Part shown: piece after piece, positions 25,223 through 32,838 of the stretch
How the letters are laid out: the number at the start of each line of letters is the position of its first letter
Position numbering within the stretch: the first letter of the stretch is position 1
Assembly: GCF_035593265.1 (NCBI RefSeq)
Contig: NZ_CP141614.1
Location: forward strand, 1,550,001 to 1,614,000
Length of the DNA: 64,000 nt
Reading direction: 5' to 3'
From: Limnochorda sp. LNt
Lineage (GTDB): Bacteria; Bacillota; Limnochordia; Limnochordales; Geochordaceae
Made by a program: the position numbers and the translations under genes
The notes under the pieces: model-generated
The model's database searches: none
The model's input: only the letters and a program-made list of their open reading frames with translations
What the model was told of the DNA's origin: nothing

Positions 25223-27388
25223 CTAGGGCGTCGGACGTTGCTGCACGGGCACCGTCAGGCTCGGCGCCTGGCCCTGGGGCGTGATGCGGTAGACGACCTG
25301 GCCCGCCGCGTCGCGCAACACCACCGAGACGACCTGCACCCGCCCCTGCCCTGCCGCCCGAGCCTGCAGGCGCAGCACCGCCAGCGTGGCATCGCCGAGG
25401 CCCGGGACGGGATGTGCCGCGTCGATGGCCACCCGCCCCGCCTCGTTGTCGGCCGTGGCCTCGAAGACGCGAACGCTGTCGGCACCGGTCCCCCTGGCGC
25501 CCGACGATCCCAACACGAAGTAGGTGCCCCGGTCCACGGCCAGGGACTCACCGACGAGCTGCAGCACCGCCGGATCGAAGGCGACCACGACCTGGGCGGT
25601 GGCGAACTCCGGCAGGTTGCGGCCACGAACCTCCACGTGCACCGTCTCCCCCACACGCCGCGCCGATCCGTCCCACCCGGAGCCGGGACGCACCAGCACC
25701 TCGGCGTCGAGCCTGGGCACCGCCACCGTATTGGTGGGGGCGGGCAGCTCACCTGCACCGGTGTAGGTGACCCGCAGCGAGTACGGCACGTTGCCGGTGA
25801 CGCCGGTCGGCATCACCAGCCAGCTCAGCTGCATCGACTCGCCAGGCTCCAGGGTGCCGACGAAGCGGCGGCTGTCGTCGCCGGGCGCGATCGCCAGGCC
25901 ATAGGGCGTGATCAGCTGCGCCACCACGCCGTAGGCGTCCGCTCCCCCGTCGTTGCGCACCGAGCCGGTCACCTCGAAGGGCGACGGGCTCCAGCGGCCG
26001 TCCACCACCTCGAGGCGGCTCGGCCCCCGCAGCTGCAACGACAGCCGCGCCGGGTCCACGACCCGGATCGAGCGACGGGCCACGTTGGGCTCCGCGTTGG
26101 TCGCCTCGGCCCGCACGGAGAAGGTGAGGGTGCCGGCGGAGCGAGCCGTCACCCGTACCGCCCACGCCACCTGGGCCGTCTCGCCCGCCGGCAGATCGCC
26201 CAGGCTCCGGCTCGCCGAAGCCCCCTCGACGAGGGCCAGGCCCTGCGGCAGCTCCAGTCGGACCCGGGTGTCGAGGGCCGCGCCCCGCCCGGTGTTTTGG
26301 ACGTAGGCCACGATGGAGATGGGATCCGCCTGGCCGATGACGGCCATCTCGGGACTGGAGAGCCCGATGGCTAGGTCGCCAGGGACGATGCTCAAGCCGC
26401 CCAGACCGTAGTAGACCACCACCGAGCGGCTTTCCCCGGGCTGCAGCTCCACCGGATCGAAGAAGAGCGCCACCGCGCTGTCGAGTTCGTACTCGCCCTT
26501 GCGCTCGAACGTGCGCCCGGGCTGGAAGTCGAACTCCCAGAGGCTCTCGCGCAGGACTCCCCAGTTGGTGAAGTAGATCCGCGACGGCGGGGTCACCTCG
26601 CCGCCCCGCAGCATGCCCTGCGCCACCACGGCGGGCTGGGTCAGCGAGTCGAAGACCTGCCAGAACTCGGGGAGGCCCGCCTGGGTCCCGGCGATCTGGG
26701 TGTCGGTCTCGATGGCCCGCTCGCCGACGCGGAAGGGCGCCCCGTCGTTGCTGCCCGCCATGGTGTCGATGACGACCCGCAGGCCGACCCGGTGGGGCAG
26801 GCGATCGCGGTTGGTGGCGACGTACTCGATGCGCGCCGTGTCGAGCAACCCGGTGGTGGGCCCGCGGGCGATGCTGAGGCGCTGCACCACCTCGATGCCC
26901 TGGGGATACTCCCACGCCGCGTCGATGCGCCGGCCCTGCTCGGCCAGTCGTGGCGAGAGGGCCATCGTGCCGAAGGGGCCGCTCGAGCCCGCCGGCCGGT
27001 GGGTGGGCCCGCCGAAGACGTACGACGTCCCGTCGATCTGGACGGTGGTGAACGACGTCCACGGCTCCGCGCCGCCGTAGATGAGCGGGCGGTTGTCGTC
27101 ATCGGCCCGCTCCGGATTGCCTCCGGTGGTGCTGACCGAGAAGCGGCCCGTCGCATCGGGGGAGCCGTTGACCACGATGCGGATGAACTCGTTGGCGAGC
27201 TCGAGCCGCTCGGCTCCCTCGGCCGACGCCGCGCCGGCGACCGCCCATCCCGTCTGCGCGGCGAGGCCCAATGCCACCGACAACCCCAGCGCCACCGCGA
27301 GGCGCCCTGCCCAGCCCGGGCCGATCCGCTCCCCCGGTCGGTGCCGAGTGCGCGTCGAGGCCTTGCCGGCCGCGTGCCGTCTGGTCAT
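25223..27388 (-). CDS. Large exported protein with CARDB-like and cohesin-like domains
   Basis: 721 residues from the ATG at 27388 (a GTG at 27400 is the alternative). A signal peptide covers about residues 1-55 (long basic N-region, then AGRLAVALGLSVALGLAA). Residues about 60-340 form a conserved beta-rich block of unknown function (RPLIYGGAEPWTSFTTVQID, IDTMAGSNDGAPF). Residues about 345-560 carry two CARDB-like beta-sandwich repeats (DPISIVAYVQNTGRG, GSVRNDGGADAYGV). The C-terminal 150 residues resemble a cohesin-type scaffold domain (AQVVVAFDPAVLQLVG, LGDATLAVLRLQARAAG). No catalytic motif is seen. It sits between tonB and the SLH gene, so a surface or periplasmic structural/binding role is likely. 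Confidence 0.78.
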   Translation of the reverse strand: MTRRHAAGKASTRTRHRPGERIGPGWAGRLAVALGLSVALGLAAQTGWAVAGAASAEGAERLELANEFIRIVVNGSPDATGRFSVSTTGGNPERADDDNRPLIYGGAEPWTSFTTVQIDGTSYVFGGPTHRPAGSSGPFGTMALSPRLAEQGRRIDAAWEYPQGIEVVQRLSIARGPTTGLLDTARIEYVATNRDRLPHRVGLRVVIDTMAGSNDGAPFRVGERAIETDTQIAGTQAGLPEFWQVFDSLTQPAVVAQGMLRGGEVTPPSRIYFTNWGVLRESLWEFDFQPGRTFERKGEYELDSAVALFFDPVELQPGESRSVVVYYGLGGLSIVPGDLAIGLSSPEMAVIGQADPISIVAYVQNTGRGAALDTRVRLELPQGLALVEGASASRSLGDLPAGETAQVAWAVRVTARSAGTLTFSVRAEATNAEPNVARRSIRVVDPARLSLQLRGPSRLEVVDGRWSPSPFEVTGSVRNDGGADAYGVVAQLITPYGLAIAPGDDSRRFVGTLEPGESMQLSWLVMPTGVTGNVPYSLRVTYTGAGELPAPTNTVAVPRLDAEVLVRPGSGWDGSARRVGETVHVEVRGRNLPEFATAQVVVAFDPAVLQLVGESLAVDRGTYFVLGSSGARGTGADSVRVFEATADNEAGRVAIDAAHPVPGLGDATLAVLRLQARAAGQGRVQVVSVVLRDAAGQVVYRITPQGQAPSLTVPVQQRPTP

Positions 27389-27431
27389 CCCGTCTCTCAC
27401 ACCTGCCTGCGTCGGTCAGCGACGATGGTCG

Positions 27432-28367
27432 TCACAGATAGCGGACCCGCTCGTCCAGCAGCCGGAAGCTGACGCGGGGCTCGGCGCGTCCCTGCTCGTC
27501 CCGATCGATGGTGAACTCGAACAAGACGGAGACCTGGTAGGGTCGCCCGACGGAGGAGGGCTTGAACTGCCAGCGCTCCGCCACCCAACGGCTGGCCACG
27601 GTGTCGAGGGTGGCGTTGCCCGAGCTCTCGCTCACCGTCACCCCCGCGACCTTGCCGTCGCCCCCCACCTGCACCGCCAGCGTCACCCGGCCCTCCACGC
27701 CGTAGGTGACCGCGTTCTTGGGATAGTCGGGGCTGCCCGTCGGAACCACGACGGCGGAGGTCAGGTCGGGCTCGGCAGGCCCCGCGGGCGGATTGCCCTG
27801 TCGGACGCCGCCGGTCCCCTCGCCGCCGGGCCTCGCCACCGCCCCCTGGGCCTGGGCGCCCTGGTCCGGTGTCGCACCCTGCCCCTCACGACCGGACGGC
27901 TGGGTGGTGGTGGGCGCGCCGGTCGTCGCCCGCACCGGGCTGCGCTCGGAGGCGAGCACCTCCTGGGAGGCGCGGGCGGGGGCCGGCGGGGTGCTCGGCG
28001 TGGGTGGGGCTGCCGTCTGCCTGCCGGAGGAGGCCTGCGTGCTCGTGCCTGGCGGCTGCGTGGCCGGCCGCGGCTGAGCCGCGACGGCGGTGGCGGCCGC
28101 CGGTTGGGAGGGACGCGGCGTGGTCTGCCCCGACCCGCCCGGTGCCGAGCGCTGCTGGGTGGTCGTCCGTGGGGAGACCGTCGGCTGCGGTGCCTGGGGC
28201 ACCGGGATCACCTGCACCACGGCCCCCTCCCCCATCGGTACCACGAACCGCTCGACCGCCAGCACCCTGGAGAGGAGCACCAGGAGCACCGCGTGCAACA
28301 CGAGGGAGACCAACACGAAGGGCTCCAGCCGACCCGGCTGCGTGGACGAGCCCGCTGGCACACTCAT
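27432..28367 (-). CDS. tonB: TonB family energy transducer
   Basis: 311 residues: a short cytoplasmic N-terminus, one membrane helix near residues 16-36 (PFVLVSLVLHAVLLVLLSR), a 170-residue Pro/Thr/Gln/Ala-rich periplasmic spacer, and a C-terminal TonB domain (YPKNAVTYGVEGRVTLAVQV, DGKVAGVTVSESSGN, WRFKP-like WQFKP). TonB transmits the proton-motive force from ExbB-ExbD to outer-membrane receptors, so its presence implies a diderm envelope. It follows exbB and exbD in order. No TonB-dependent receptor lies in the window. Confidence 0.92.
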   Translation of the reverse strand: MSVPAGSSTQPGRLEPFVLVSLVLHAVLLVLLSRVLAVERFVVPMGEGAVVQVIPVPQAPQPTVSPRTTTQQRSAPGGSGQTTPRPSQPAAATAVAAQPRPATQPPGTSTQASSGRQTAAPPTPSTPPAPARASQEVLASERSPVRATTGAPTTTQPSGREGQGATPDQGAQAQGAVARPGGEGTGGVRQGNPPAGPAEPDLTSAVVVPTGSPDYPKNAVTYGVEGRVTLAVQVGGDGKVAGVTVSESSGNATLDTVASRWVAERWQFKPSSVGRPYQVSVLFEFTIDRDEQGRAEPRVSFRLLDERVRYL

Positions 28368-28419
28368 CGACTCACCCCCACCCTCGCCCTGCGCGTCGGC
28401 GAGGTCCCCGAGGCCGATC

Positions 28420-28836
28420 TCAAGGCGACGACGCCCCGCTCGTCTGCACCGCCAGGCCGAGCCGGTAGGCGCCCGCCCGGCGGAGGGCGTCGATGGCCTG
28501 CACGACCCGGTCGTACTGCACCTCCCGGTCGGCCCGCACGATGACCAGCTGGTCGGGGTGGCGCCGCACCGAGTCGCCCACCAGCGTGCTCATCTGCGCC
28601 AGGCTCACGGCCCGCCCATTGAGGAAGTACCGCCCCGACCGATCGATGCTGACCACCACCTCCGACGGAGCCTCTCGGGTGGCGGTCACGGCACGGGGCA
28701 GATCGAGGTTGAGGGTGGACGGGTTGGTGCGAAAGGTGGTGAAGACCATGAAGAAGGCCAGCAGGAAGAACATGACGTCGACCATGTTGATGATCTCGAC
28801 GCGCGGGCGGTGGCGGCGGCTGCGCGTGATGGCCAC
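28420..28836 (-). CDS. exbD: Biopolymer transport protein ExbD/TolR
   Basis: 138 residues with one N-terminal membrane helix; EIINMVDVMFFLLAFFMVF contains the proton-carrying Asp (about residue 20). The periplasmic domain has the family pattern VSIDRSGRYFLNG and VIVRADREVQYDRVVQAIDALRRAG. With ExbB it forms the inner-membrane proton channel that energises TonB. It starts 9 nt after exbB. Confidence 0.94.
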   Translation of the reverse strand: MAITRSRRHRPRVEIINMVDVMFFLLAFFMVFTTFRTNPSTLNLDLPRAVTATREAPSEVVVSIDRSGRYFLNGRAVSLAQMSTLVGDSVRRHPDQLVIVRADREVQYDRVVQAIDALRRAGAYRLGLAVQTSGASSP

Positions 28837-28845
28837 GGGCGGTGG

Positions 28846-29472
28846 TCAGCTCCTTCCCCTGGCCTCGGAGACGAGCTGCAAGAACTCGGCGGCCGTGCGG
28901 TTGAGGGCGCTGACGCGCCGGTCGATGACGCCGGAGAGGTAGACGTAGATGAAGAGGACCGGGACCGCGATGATGAGCCCTGCCGCCGTGGTGATCAGGG
29001 CCTCGGCGATGCCGCTGCTGAGGCCCGACGGCTCGACGCCCTCCATGGCCGCCAGGATCCGAAAGCTGCGGATGATGCCCGTCACGGTACCCAGGAGGCC
29101 CAGCATCGGAGCGCCCGTGACGATGGCATCCAGCCAGGCCATGCGGGCCTCCATCTTGGCCACCTCCTCCTGGCCGACCCGCTCCACCCGGGCCCGCACC
29201 TCGTCGAGGGGCCTGTCCCAGGCCGCCAGGCCCTCGGCGAGCACGGCGGCGGTGGGCCCATTGGCACGTCGGATGAGCTGCATGGCCTCCAGCAAGCGCC
29301 CCTCGTGAACCAGCAGCCGCAACTGGTCCATGAGGTGGTCGGCGTGGTCGCGCAGGCGGGCGAAGTACCACAGGCGCTCGAGGCTGATGGCGACGGCGAG
29401 CACCGAGACGAACCCCAGCGGGATCATCACGGGCCCACCCTTGACCAGGACGTCGACGACGGCGGCAAACAT
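28846..29472 (-). CDS. exbB: Biopolymer transport protein ExbB/TolQ (MotA/TolQ/ExbB proton channel)
   Basis: 208 residues with three membrane helices, near 12-32, 115-140 and 160-185. The MotA/ExbB domain shows APMLGLLGTVTGIIRSF and the channel segment GIAEALITTAAGLIIAVP, which includes the conserved Thr pair. First gene of the exbB-exbD-tonB unit. Tandem placement with tonB favours an Exb over a Tol role. Confidence 0.94.
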   Translation of the reverse strand: MFAAVVDVLVKGGPVMIPLGFVSVLAVAISLERLWYFARLRDHADHLMDQLRLLVHEGRLLEAMQLIRRANGPTAAVLAEGLAAWDRPLDEVRARVERVGQEEVAKMEARMAWLDAIVTGAPMLGLLGTVTGIIRSFRILAAMEGVEPSGLSSGIAEALITTAAGLIIAVPVLFIYVYLSGVIDRRVSALNRTAAEFLQLVSEARGRS

Positions 29473-29665
29473 CCAGATTCTCCCCCGAGCCCGCGGCCTG
29501 GGCTTCTCTTGATCGGGACGCTGGCAGGGATTTCGACGGGCTGCCAGGGATCCCTACCGTTGCGGGGCTCTTTCCGGATCCCCGCGTGCTGGCCGACGTG
29601 ACGGTCTCCGGGGACCCCTCATACCTTCTCGCAACGGGCCGAGCGATTGGAGGGGTGGGGGTCTC
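29473..29665 (-). other. Intergenic leader region upstream of exbB with two hairpins
   Basis: 193 bp. On the minus strand two inverted repeats are clear: GCGGGG (29562-29567) with CCCCGC (29580-29585), and CTGGCAG (29521-29527) with CTGCCAG (29541-29547). Neither is followed by a T-run, so they are not typical terminators. No riboswitch consensus (cobalamin, FMN, TPP, c-di-GMP) was recognised and no clear promoter hexamers were found. Confidence 0.4.
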
Positions 29666-30418
29666 TCAGAGGATCTTGTCGAGGAAGGCGCGGGTGCGGG
29701 CCTCGACGGGTCGGGAGAAGAGCTGCGCGGGTGGCCCCTGCTCGACGATGCGGCCGTCGTCCATGAAGATGACCCGGTGCGCCACCTCCCGGGCGAAGCC
29801 CATCTCGTGGGTGACGACCACCATGGTCATCCCCTCCCGGGCCAGCTCCACCATGACGTCCAGGACCTCCTGGATCATCTCGGGGTCCAGGGCCGAGGTC
29901 GGTTCGTCGAAGAGCATGATCTTGGGGCGCATGGCCAGCGCCCGGGCGATGGCGACCCGCTGCTGCTGGCCGCCGGAGAGCTGGGAGGGGTACGCCTGCG
30001 CCTTGTCGGGGATGCCGACCTTGGCCAGGAGCTCGAGGGCCGCTCGCCGGGCCTGCTCGGGAGGGATGCCCCGCACCTTGATGGGAGCCAGGGTGATGTT
30101 GTCGAGCACCGTCATGTGCGGGTAGAGGTTGAACTGCTGGAAGACCATCCCGACCTCGCTGCGCAACCGGATGAGCGGCGTGGCGGGGTCGTTGACGTCG
30201 AATCCGTCCACCACCACCTGTCCCCGCTGGATGGGCTCCAGGCGGTTGATGCACCGCAACAGCGTGCTCTTGCCCGATCCGCTGGGCCCGATGAAGACCA
30301 CGACCTCGCCGGGCTGCACCGAGAAGTCGATGCCCTTCAAGACGTGCAGCCCGCCGAACCACTTGTGGACGTCGCGGAAGACGATGATGGGATCGGACGT
30401 GGCCGCCTCGACGCTCAC
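29666..30418 (-). CDS. Polar amino acid ABC transporter ATP-binding protein (GlnQ-like)
   Basis: 250 residues of the polar amino-acid uptake ATPase family. Walker [21 protein letters not shown]-loop [14 protein letters not shown], signature [15 protein letters not shown], Walker [15 protein letters not shown] and H-loop [12 protein letters not shown] are intact. It is an orphan: no permease or solute-binding protein lies next to it, as the upstream gene is an acetyltransferase and the downstream one exbB. Its partners must be encoded elsewhere. Confidence 0.93.
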   Translation of the reverse strand: MSVEAATSDPIIVFRDVHKWFGGLHVLKGIDFSVQPGEVVVFIGPSGSGKSTLLRCINRLEPIQRGQVVVDGFDVNDPATPLIRLRSEVGMVFQQFNLYPHMTVLDNITLAPIKVRGIPPEQARRAALELLAKVGIPDKAQAYPSQLSGGQQQRVAIARALAMRPKIMLFDEPTSALDPEMIQEVLDVMVELAREGMTMVVVTHEMGFAREVAHRVIFMDDGRIVEQGPPAQLFSRPVEARTRAFLDKIL

Positions 30419-30508
30419 GCGCTCGACTCCCTCCGTCGGCTCGGTCGCAGGTCATTCGCCTCGGGTGGCCCGGCTCCTGCGAGGCGGGGGCCGCCCGAGG
30501 CCCGCGAC

Positions 30509-31078
30509 TCACGCGCTGACGAGGTGCCGGCTCTCGGGGAGCGCCGGCGGTCCGGTCCGCCCCGGCTGGAGCCGGTCCGGGGTGACGCTCATCAGGAGGA
30601 GTTCGTCAGGGTGGCCGTCCTCGTCGACGCGCATGCGGCCCTCCTTGCGGAAGCCGCACTTCTCGTAGCACCGGATGGCCCGGGGGTTGCTCCTCAGCAC
30701 CCGCAGGTAGATCCGGCGCATCCCGCGCTGCTCGAAGGCGTAGCGCAGCAGGGTCCGGATGGCGTCGGTGCCCAGTCCCTGGTTCCACATCGCGGGAAAG
30801 CCGATACGGATGCGCAACTCCGCCTCCTTGCTGCGCCAGGCGATGTGATAGAGGTCGACGTCGCCGATGGGGCGGCCGCCAGGCCCTTCGATGATGAAGA
30901 CCATGCGGTAGCGATCCTTGCGACCCTCCTCCAGCCACCGCCGGGTACCCTCGAGGGTGGCCGGGTACTCTCCCCGGGCGAACCGGGCCACCTCGGGGTC
31001 GAGCGACCAGGCCAGCAGGTGCGGGACGTCCTCCTCTCGGGCGGGTCGAAGGCTGATTCGATCCCCCTCGATGCGCAT
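30509..31078 (-). CDS. GNAT family N-acetyltransferase (RimJ/RimL-like)
   Basis: 189 residues with the acetyl-CoA binding core ELRIRIGFPAMWNQGLGTDAI followed by LLRYAFEQRGMRRIYLRV and NPRAIRCYEKCGFRKEGRMR, the standard GNAT motifs A and B. The N-terminal ISLRPAREEDVPHLLAW is typical of the RimJ/RimL branch. The last 25 residues are Pro-rich. Substrate unknown. It stands alone between sigF and the ABC ATPase. Confidence 0.88.
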   Translation of the reverse strand: MRIEGDRISLRPAREEDVPHLLAWSLDPEVARFARGEYPATLEGTRRWLEEGRKDRYRMVFIIEGPGGRPIGDVDLYHIAWRSKEAELRIRIGFPAMWNQGLGTDAIRTLLRYAFEQRGMRRIYLRVLRSNPRAIRCYEKCGFRKEGRMRVDEDGHPDELLLMSVTPDRLQPGRTGPPALPESRHLVSA

Positions 31079-31219
31079 CTGAGCACTCCTCTGCCGGAAG
31101 GGCTAGGCCCGTGTTGGACTCGCCGCGTTGGCGACCTTCGCTTGGACCGCTGCGACGTGACGAGGGGACGTGCTCGGCCGGCGTCCGCCATCACCTGGCC
31201 TATTCGAAGCCGCGCGAGG
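31079..31219. other. Intergenic region between sigF and the GNAT gene
   Basis: 141 bp with a short inverted repeat GGACG...CGTCC around 31153-31190. No T-tracted terminator, promoter pair or gene could be identified. Confidence 0.35.
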
Positions 31220-31963
31220 CTACCCTTCAGGCAAGTGACGCCACGGGTCTCCTCCTTCTGGATGCGGCTCCAGTCGATGCCGGAGCAGGGCCAGCGCCGC
31301 GCGCTCGCGCCGGGAGACCACGGGCTGCGAGATGCCGAGGATCCGCGCCGCCTCGGACTGGCTCAGGCCGCGGAAGTAGCGCAGGTAGACGATGGCGCGC
31401 CATTCCGATGGCAGACCGGCCAGCGCCTGTCGCACGGCCAGGCGGTCGATCCAGGCGTCGGGCGATGGAGCCCCGGCCGGCTCCGGCCCGGCCTGCGCGG
31501 CAGACGGGTCGGGCTCCAGGGGCAGCGGATCGCTCAGCGCGCCGATGGCGGCGGCCAGCTCCGCGGCGTCCACCCCGAGGTCACCGGCCACCTCTCCCAG
31601 GGTCACCTCTCGGGAGGTCTGGCGCTCCAGGCGCTGCCGGACCGCCTCCGCGCGCGCTACCAGCGCCCGCGCCGTGCGAGCCCCGCTGACGGGCCGAGCC
31701 CTGTCCACCAGGCGCCGCACCTCGCCCAGCATGATGGGCACGGCGTACGTGGCGAAGGCGATGCCCAGATGGGGGTCGAACCGGGCCGCCGCCTGCACCA
31801 GCCCCAGCCGCGCCGCCTGCAGCAGATCCTCGTACGGCACCGCGGACCACCGGAAGCGGCGGGCGACGGCCACCACCAGGCCCTCGTGGGCCTCGGGCCG
31901 GACGGCCCTATCGGGCGAGGGGGCCGGCGGCCTGGCGGGCGGGCCGCTTGAGCATGCGCACAC
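31220..31963 (-). CDS. sigF: RNA polymerase sporulation sigma factor SigF
   Basis: Forespore-specific sigma factor, held inactive by SpoIIAB until SpoIIAA releases it. 247 residues. Region 2 includes YEDLLQAARLGLVQAAARFDP and IAFATYAVPIMLGEVRRLV (residues 44-86); region 3 follows; region 4 has the helix-turn-helix LSQSEAARILGISQPVVSRRE. The GTG at 31963 lies inside spoIIAB (56-nt overlap) but has the strong site GGGGGAGGGG ideally spaced, so coupling is likely. The N-terminus is short for SigF, with region 1.2 reduced. Position in spoIIA distinguishes it from SigG. Confidence 0.92.
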   Translation of the reverse strand: MCACSSGPPARPPAPSPDRAVRPEAHEGLVVAVARRFRWSAVPYEDLLQAARLGLVQAAARFDPHLGIAFATYAVPIMLGEVRRLVDRARPVSGARTARALVARAEAVRQRLERQTSREVTLGEVAGDLGVDAAELAAAIGALSDPLPLEPDPSAAQAGPEPAGAPSPDAWIDRLAVRQALAGLPSEWRAIVYLRYFRGLSQSEAARILGISQPVVSRRERAALALLRHRLEPHPEGGDPWRHLPEG

Positions 31964-32405
31964 AGGTCCCCTCCCCCGGGGTGGAGTCCACCGACAGCGC
32001 GTCCACGTAGGTCTCGGCCACGGAGAAGCCGATGCCCAGGTGCTCGCCCCCCACCGACGAGTAGCCGGCCTCGCGGGCCCGATCCACGTCGGCGATGCCG
32101 AGGCCGCGGTCCTCCACCACGACCTCCAGGGCGCCCTCCACCACCCGCGCCGCCACCCAGACGGGTCCCGGCTGGCCGGCGGGATAGGCGTGGACGATGC
32201 AGTTGGCCACGATCTCGGAGACGGCCAGCTTGAGATCCTCGATCTCCTCGACGGTGAAGGGCAGGCGCGCCGCGAAGGCTGCCACCACCGCCCGGGCGAA
32301 GGCCAGATTGGCGGTGTCGGCTGGGATGCGCAGCACGAAGCTGTCGCGGGTCTGGCCCCAGCCGCTCGCCAGCCGCCGGGGCGTCTCCCACCGATGTCCG
32401 TTCAT
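31908..32405 (-). CDS. spoIIAB: Anti-sigma F factor, serine kinase SpoIIAB
   Basis: 165-residue GHKL-type kinase that binds SigF and phosphorylates SpoIIAA. N-box KLAVSEIVANCIVHAY (residues 59-74), G1 EDRGLGI (98-104) and G2 GEHLGIGFSVAE (120-131) are present. The C-terminal 15 residues overlap the sigF start. The ATG at 32405 overlaps the spoIIAA stop by 4 nt. Confidence 0.94.
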   Translation of the reverse strand: MNGHRWETPRRLASGWGQTRDSFVLRIPADTANLAFARAVVAAFAARLPFTVEEIEDLKLAVSEIVANCIVHAYPAGQPGPVWVAARVVEGALEVVVEDRGLGIADVDRAREAGYSSVGGEHLGIGFSVAETYVDALSVDSTPGEGTCVRMLKRPARQAAGPLAR

Positions 32406-32800
32406 GTCGGGTGCTGCCGCCTCCTTCGCCGGCGGCCGCGGCCTTGCTTGCGCGGCGCAAGACGCGCCAGCGCCTCGGCCTCACTGTCGGCCAGCTCCAC
32501 CAGTCGCAGGGCGCCGCTGATCTCCAGCATCCGCCGGACCCGGGCGTTGGCGTCGACCACCACCAGGCGGCCACCCCGGGCCAGCGCGGCCCGGTAGCGC
32601 CCCAGGATCACCGCGATCCCCGTGCTGTCGAGAAACGACAGGCCCTTCAGGTTGAGTACGATGTGGCGCAGGTCCGACCCGGCGTTCCAGGCCTCCTCGA
32701 CGGGGTCGCGCAGCTGGGCGGCAGAGACCATGTCCAGGTCCCCCTCGACGCGGGCCACCAGCACCGGACCCTGGCGCACGACTTCGACATGAATGGCCAA
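32402..32800 (-). CDS. spoIIAA: Anti-sigma F factor antagonist SpoIIAA (STAS domain)
   Basis: 132 residues, one STAS domain. The phosphorylated serine is Ser59 in SFLDSTGIAVILG, matching the DS(S/T)G switch of this family. When dephosphorylated by SpoIIE it frees SigF from SpoIIAB. The tail is a run of Arg and Lys (about residues 117-130), longer and more basic than in Bacillus. First of the three spoIIA genes, 38 nt after dacF. Confidence 0.93.
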   Translation of the reverse strand: MAIHVEVVRQGPVLVARVEGDLDMVSAAQLRDPVEEAWNAGSDLRHIVLNLKGLSFLDSTGIAVILGRYRAALARGGRLVVVDANARVRRMLEISGALRLVELADSEAEALARLAPRKQGRGRRRRRRQHPT

Positions 32801-32838
32801 CGAAGCCGCATGACCTCCTGCGACGTCTCGATGTCCCC

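Noticed and set aside
28090-29601. A 503-residue plus-strand open frame across exbB-exbD-tonB
   Set aside because: Antisense to three well-supported genes and without recognisable domains.
29473-29665. Cobalamin or other metabolite riboswitch upstream of exbB
   Set aside because: Hairpins are present, but none of the usual conserved cores could be found.
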